DNA from: Benincasa hispida
Taxonomy: Eukaryota; Streptophyta; Magnoliopsida; Cucurbitales; Cucurbitaceae
Direction: 5' to 3'
DNA length: 64,000 bases
Assembly (NCBI RefSeq): GCF_009727055.1
Contig: NC_052350.1
Coordinates: 27,691,787 to 27,755,786, forward strand
Each line of letters opens with the position of its first letter. The stretch's first letter is position 1. The notes under the pieces are model-generated. The model saw nothing but the letters and a program-made list of their open reading frames with translations. It was not told the DNA's origin and made no database searches. Shown here one piece after another: positions 58,253-64,000 of the stretch. The translations under genes were made by a program, and so were the position numbers.

Positions 58253-59400
58253 CTAAAAATCAGAGTCAGTGTATCCTATAAGGATCAAATCTTTAGACCT
58301 GTACACAAGCATGTAATCCTTTGCCCTCCTAAGATACTTGAGGATAGTTTTAACGACTATCCAGTGATCTGATCCTAGATTAGACTGATATCTACTAACT
58401 ATCCTCATTGCATAGCAAATGTTAGTTCTAGTACATAACATTGCATACATCAGGTTGCCAATAGCCGATGCATAGGAGATCCGTCTCATCTCCTCAATTT
58501 CAAGAGGTGTCTTAGGACACTGTTCCTTAGACAAGACAACTTCATGCCAAAAAGGTAACAAGCCACTCTTGGAGTTTAGCATCGAATATTTGACAAGCAT
58601 CTTGTCAATGTACGATGCTTGTGACAAGGCCAATGATTTGTTCTTACGACCCCTAAAGATCTTATAAGCCAGAATAAACTGTGGCTCTCCCAAATATTTC
58701 ATTTAGAATTGGGTCGCTAGCCACTGTTTTATGTCAGTTAGTAGACCTACATCATTCCTAATGAGTAGGATATCATCTATATATTACACTAAGAAAACCA
58801 CTAAACTGTTGATGATTTTCTTGTAGACACAAGGCTCATCAACATTCTGATCAAAGCCAAAAGATTTAATTGTAGTATCAAACCTCATATTCTAAGATCG
58901 AGAAGCTTATTTCAGTCCATAAATGGACCGATTAAGGTTGCAAAATTTGTGCTCTTGACCTTGGTTTATGAATCCCTCTAATTGGTATATAAAGATGGTC
59001 TCCTCAAGATTGCCACTCAGAAAGGCAGTCTTAACGTGCATTCACCAAATTTCATAGTCATAATATTCGACAATAGAAGAAGTATCCAAATAGACTTTAA
59101 CATGGCAACAGGTGATAAAGTCTCCTCATAGTCAAGTCCGTCAACTTGGGTATAACTCATTGCCACTAGTCTAGCTTTAAAGGTTTGCACCTTACCATCG
59201 ACACCCTTTTCCTATTGTAGATCCATTTACAACCTATAGTTTTGACCCCATCAAGGTGATCTACGAGATCCCAGACTGAATTGAAGTACATAGACTCTAT
59301 TTCGAGATCCATGGCTTTGATCCATTCATCCTTGAGATCCATGGCTTTGATCCATTCATCCTTGTCTACATCTTTCATTGCCTATTTATAGGACAATGGA
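58253..59400 (-). pseudogene. Copia-C reverse transcriptase
   Basis: Minus-strand blocks: DLEIESMYFNSVWDLVDHLD and IGCKWIYNRK (59166-59378), then a frame-broken middle, YIDDILLIRND (about 58760-58800) with the catalytic DD pair, and MKYLGEPQFILAYKIFRGR to ATRPDI-like TRTNICYAMRIVSRYQS and LKYLRRAKDYMLVYRSK (58702-58253). A stop lies just before YIDD. A 30-bp direct duplication at 59304-59363 repeats ten residues (DEWIKAMDLK). Confidence 0.9.
59304..59363 (-). repeat. Perfect 30-bp tandem duplication in RT
   Basis: Units 59304-59333 and 59334-59363 are identical and keep the frame, adding ten residues ahead of the RT domain. Confidence 0.95.
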
Positions 59401-60450
59401 TCCTCAATGTTTCCATTAGATATGACGGTTAGGGTTTTTGTTAAACCCATATAACGAACAGGTGAGTATGCAACCCTTCCACTATATTGAGGTTCCCACA
59501 ACAGTTGAGGTGGATGTGACCTACTAGATGAATCGACATTAACAACTTTTGTTGAGGTACTAGGCTCTTCAACAACTTTTGTTGAAGGTTCAATAGTTTT
59601 GTTAGAAAGCTCATTTAATACTATCTTACTGCGCAATTTGTGCTAATGTAGCGTTTGTGTTTGTGAACACAAACACTTTATTATCTTTAAAATCGTAGAA
59701 GTAACCACCCCTCATTCCTTTAGGGTAGCCTACAAATAGGCATAATTTTGAACGAGGTTCCAATTTCTTAGAATTAGCCTCAAGCACATGTGTTGGCCAA
59801 CCCCACATCCTGAAATGACATAAACTACCTTTATGAACATTTCATAATTCCAAAGGTGTTTCAGAAACACTCTTGGATGGAACACAGTTCAAAATATAGG
59901 TTGTAGTCTGTATTACATAACCCCAGAATGAAGCAAGTAAGTGAGCGTAACTCATTATAGACCGAACCATGTCCAACAAGATTTGATTTCTCCTTTCTAA
60001 TATACCATTTTTCTAAGATGTACCAGGTGCCGAGAGTTGGGTACTCTCCATCTCGATTAGATCGAAGTGTCTTTATTGTTTTACTTAGTGCATTTTTAAT
60101 TTTAGCCTTGTACTCTTTGAACTTTTCAAGGGCTTTAGACTTATGTTACATTAGGTAAACATACCAATAATCATTTGTGAAGGTGATGAAATATTTGAAC
60201 CCTCATCTTGCCTTAATATTCATAGGACTATAGAGGCCTGAATGTACAAGTTCTAAAGGTTCTTTGGCTTTGTGAACTTTTCCAGTAAAAGGTCTTTTAG
60301 TCATTTTGCCTTCAAGGCATGACTCATAAACTGGTAGAGAATTTTCTTCTAACTCACTTAAAGGTCCATTCTGAACCAATCTCTCAATCCTATTGAGATT
60401 AATGTGTCCTAATCTTAGGTACCAAAGTTGGACATTTTATTTAGGAGAAA
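59382..60450 (-). pseudogene. Copia-C integrase and linker
   Basis: The integrase C-terminal region reads WGWPTHVLEANSKKLEPRSK and LCLFVGYPKGMRGGYFYDFK (59626-59808), followed by the Ser/Thr-rich linker to RT with EEPSTSTKVVNVDSSSRSHP (59382-59636). Upstream to about 60450 the core is present in broken frames (for example antisense text for NRSIYSPMNIKARXGF-like and 'GHINLNRIERLVQNG'-like residues near 60380). Many frameshifts. Confidence 0.8.
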
Positions 60451-61205
60451 CATTTTGTCTTTTGTTTTGAGTTACAACAGTTAAATAATTCAATATCAAG
60501 GAGGGCTTTAGATGCTAACGACCTTAGCACGTAAAGATTACTCTCTAAGTTATGTAGAATAAATTTCAACACCATTTTTTTAAAAAATAAATGCTTTATT
60601 TACAATAAAATTTAAAGTATATGATTGTTCTAACATACACTTTACAAAAATTAAGTTCTTTTTAAATCAAGAACTGCATATACATTGTCTAATAAAAGAC
60701 ATAATTTTTGTAAACATAAACAGATTCCTCTCACTGTCACAGTTGAGACGACGTGTCCAGTTTCAACCCGCATCACCATCTCACTAGTCTCTAGCTGCTA
60801 CCATGAACTAATTCTTTGAAATGAAGAACAAAAAATGTTAGTGGCGCTTGAATCTATTACCAGGCAGATTCATTATTCTCCACTAAACAAGTTTCTTATA
60901 CGAGTAAATCATATTTACTTTGTTTGGTCTTCTTCTTTTCTGCTAAATATTTGGGATAATTCCTTTTCTAGTGTCCCTCCTGATTGCAATGGAAACAAAT
61001 TTCCTTTGCAGCCTTAACCTTCTTGCCCTTTTGGGTAGCAGCGGGGTTAGCTTTCCCCTGACCTCCCTTCTTCTTCCTCCACTTTTTGGTGCTGGAGGAA
61101 GAAGGTACAGATTTCATTCTAGAGGTCGAACCTCTGTAGAAATTCTTAGAGGACGAGGCAAATTTTTCTCACCCTTCTGTTCCTTGACTTTTATCTAAGG
61201 CTGAA
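60450..61205 (-). pseudogene. Copia-C protease region and zinc knuckle (degraded)
   Basis: A CCHC start KAAKEICFHCNQEGH is readable near 60970-61015 and is then frameshifted. A basic, K/R-rich tail of gag precedes it (61020-61190). The protease (60480-60800) is degraded and I cannot see its active site. Confidence 0.6.
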
Positions 61206-61209
61206 AAGT

Positions 61210-61830
61210 CTACAGCTTATTGAGCAGGGTGGTCAAGTTGTAGTCAAGCTTGTTCATGATAGCATTGCTACGAAACTGAAGATAACTTTCAGGTAAATTT
61301 TCCAAGATGAAGCTAACTTGACGGGCCTCATAGATAACAGACTCATTCATCTCTGCCACGTTAAAGTCGACCATCATGTTCAAAAAATGTTCATAAACAG
61401 ATGTCCCTTTTTTCATCCCAACAATGAAGATGTATTTGAGAGCATCATGCTTGAGCTATGTGGACGGTTGTCCAAACATTCCCCTCAGGGACTCAATGAT
61501 CTCACAGGCCATAAGCATGGGCTCATACTTCTTGGCCAAAACTTTAGACAAGTTGGTCGAGATATATGCTCGGGACTTTTCATTTGCCTTAACCCATCGC
61601 TTATATGCCTCTCGAACATTTCGAGTTGCATTGGCAGCAGTGACTTGAGGACACTTCTCAACCAGGACAAATCGCAGATCATCAATAATGAGTACAATAT
61701 TAATAGTATTTTTCCAAGTTGTATAGTTATCACCATTTAACTTATTAGTGGAAAGTAGGTTTAAAGTAATGCTCATCATTATGAGATTGTTGAAACCATA
61801 CAATTTATTTATATTAGTTATTAAACGCAT
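61210..61830 (-). pseudogene. Copia-C gag
   Basis: Minus-strand 61830-61456 has TLNLLSTNKLNGDNYTTWKN, VLVEKCPQVTAANATRNVRE, AYKRWVKANEKSRAYISTNL and KKYEPMLMACEIIESLRGMF. 61416-61210 has VYEHFLNMMVDFNVAEMNE and VSFILENLPESYLQFRSNAI. One frameshift near 61440 separates them. These are the UBN2/Retrotran_gag-type blocks of copia elements. Confidence 0.9.
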
Positions 61831-61869
61831 TACTCAACTAAATAACCAATCAATTTAGCAAAATCCTAA

Positions 61870-64000
61870 TGTAACTTATGTGAGGTTTATTTTGCAATGA
61901 TGCTTTAGTGAGGCAGGGTAAACGCCACCATAGGGTGATTAGTTACCCCTTTCACTGAATTGAGACAATCTCAACTAATAATTACACGAGAATAACTCTT
62001 ATTCCTATAATTATTAGTCATCATTGTTTGGTCCAGAAATTGTTAACTTGATATTTTCTTGTAAGTGTAACCCCTCATTTTAGATTCTAGAGTTCCACCC
62101 TAATGAACCAACCATAGGGAAAAACTGATTGGGGCAAAAACTAAAGTAATCCTATCCATTTCTGAAATTTGAGTAAAAATTCATGCAAACACTATCCGTA
62201 GGGGGACACAAGAAAAGGTATCTCAAGGTCAAGCATGAACTAATGAAGGAGACCATGAGATGTGTTGACACAGGTCCCTCTCCGACTTACTCTGAACACT
62301 CTCTCCATTCACCTTGTTATTGACCTATGCAAACACCACCCTTAGGGGCACACAAGAAAAAGTGCCTCAAGGTTGAGCATAGATCTCACAATGCGAACTA
62401 TATAGGAGAAACGTGAAAGGAAACTAAAGTATCATATACGACATTTTCCTCCCATTGAATATTCTACCTAGGATTGATTAACTTATAAAAAATCAAGTAA
62501 TAATTTTTACTAATTGTTTATTAACTTTGCCTAATGTAACATCTACATTAGATAGTTTGACAATGTTGATTGTTGTTCATTAAGCACTTTAACAAACTTT
62601 AATCATCCATTGCATGTTTGTAACAAATCTATCTAATTCACCTTCCAGATCAGTTCCCAGGTAGGGGTGTTTCGTTTTTGTCAGCTTAAATACCCTAGCC
62701 TAGATAGAACTATCCTAAGACAAAGGTCCCTTATATACATTTGTTACAAGTGTAATCTTTTATTCAAATTCAATTTGATCCTATTAAACTGAATTAAAAG
62801 ATTAAATCTATTTCTGATCTTATTAGAAATATTCATTCAACATAGGTCTAATGTGAAATCAATTTTAAACTATTTAAAAATATTTAACCTATGTTAGTAT
62901 GCAACTCTTTATTATAGATTTTAGTTCTAGTTTCATTTAACTTATAACAATTAGAATGCTTAAATGGAACAATGAAAACCTAACCATGCATCTAATGACA
63001 TACTTTAAAAAATTATAACAATTATAATTTACTAAAGTGGTGTCATGCAATCCATTTTTCATTACATTACATACATAATGATTATATAATAAAGCAATGA
63101 AAAATAAACAATATACATCCATACATCTAAACTATATATTATAACAATTATAATATAAAAGATGCATGGAAATGTTATTCATGCATGCATTCATACTTTA
63201 TAACATTTATACAATATGATGTACATGCATGCTTAATAAATCATGCAGCTTTATAATATAACATTTATATTCAAATGATGCATAAAAAAATGTATATCCT
63301 ATGGTGGGATCTTTCTATATGACATACATTATGACATATATAATAATAATAAAAATAACCATATATCACATGCATAATTAAAAGCAAAAATTTAGACTAG
63401 GATTGGCTTTCTAAAACATTAATTAAATTAATAAAATACTGTATATCAATTTGACTAATGTAAAAAACATAATTATTACCAATAATAAGTAAAAAAAAAA
63501 AGAAGTAAGAAAATCGTCGTTTGAACTGCTGGTTAGACACGAACTGCTGATCTGGACCGAACTGCGGGTGCACGGCTCACTTCTAGAGTGTCGCAACACT
63601 CTCTGCCATCATTGCGACACTAGCATCCTTCATGTTCATAGCACAGCACTATGCTACGCAGAGTGTCACTCCGACTGGAGCATTGCGGCACTAAGGCTTC
63701 TACTTTATAGCGTAAGGCCAACATTGCAATGCCGAAGTCTTACGTAGTAAGGTAGAATGCTTGTAGTTTTTCACCTGTTCATCCAAAATTCTCCATTCTT
63801 GTTCCATTTTCCACTAAATCGAATCCAGAACTTGATCACAAGCGACAAGGACATCAAATACAAACTCGATAGTAATAAATTATGCCCAAAACAACGGGCT
63901 CTTTATATATCGAATCATAAAAAATATCAGTATTCTATAAGGCCAATCCCGAAAACATCCAAATGTACAAAACCCATTCAAAATTCATCAATCATAATCA
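61870..64000 (-). mobile_element. Copia-C 5' leader, minus strand, runs off the window
   Basis: More than 2.1 kb of non-coding DNA upstream of gag. It contains two similar blocks at about 62160-62280 and 62320-62400, AT-rich DNA with repeated TTATAACATTTATA units (63130-63270), and a GC-richer stretch 63530-63790 with GTGTCGCAAC- and CGTAAGGC-type quasi-repeats. Homologous leader pieces are at 44730-45797, 51331-51960 and 57453-57804. The matching LTR must lie beyond 64000. Confidence 0.65.

Overview
This is nuclear DNA of a flowering plant, most likely a cucurbit (inferred from the remembered style of the gag/pol fragments; no search was run). It is AT-rich, dominated by decayed LTR retrotransposons, and holds one convincing host gene. 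I see no tRNA, rRNA or CRISPR.

Layout. 1-1869: right part of a gypsy-type LTR (family E). 1970-2417: remnant of a plant CACTA-type transposase gene. 2418-23569: a minus-strand Ty3/gypsy element ('gypsy-1') with 3' LTR, PPT, integrase, RNase H, RT, protease, gag, tRNA-iMet-type PBS and 5' LTR. Its integrase is split by a solo LTR ('LTR-2', TSD ACATA), which is itself split by a decayed minus-strand copia ('copia-A'). A second LTR-2 copy lies in the 5' LTR. Gypsy-F (plus strand, LTR 23570-24701, broken gag) truncates gypsy-1 and is cut by an LTR of family T (26707-28563). 28640-31150: AT-rich intergenic DNA with a plant-mobile-domain fragment and a 54-bp-arm inverted repeat. 31279-36643: the host gene, three exons, a 384-residue RanBP2-type zinc-finger/RS-like protein. 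37735-37890: a PIF/Harbinger transposase relic. 38090-55422: two overlapping pieces of LTR family D flanking a gutted copia-C element, which carries a solo T LTR (TSD GCATC) and an LTR-gag-LTR family T element (TSD ATTCC). 55440-64000: a plus-strand copia-C LTR, PBS and leader fused head-on to a minus-strand copia-C gag-pol and leader.

Most interesting biology: the two LTR-2 copies differ by two segments (105 and 574 bp) that start with GT, end with AG and are missing at the expected splice junctions in the other copy. This suggests an LTR transcription unit (TATA, two introns, AATAAA) whose spliced RNA was reverse transcribed. Degenerate ACGAT-rich arrays also recur in otherwise unrelated LTR families.

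Assembly quality needs caution. Four Nextera transposase adapter junctions are embedded in the sequence (2725, 2834, 2951, 7967), one at a deletion in the copia-A integrase. A 25-N gap at 14074-14098 is flanked by near-identical 2.57-kb and 1.57-kb duplications, and a single N at 25252 separates two identical 69-bp copies. I did not find a convincing new defence-like or metabolic system.
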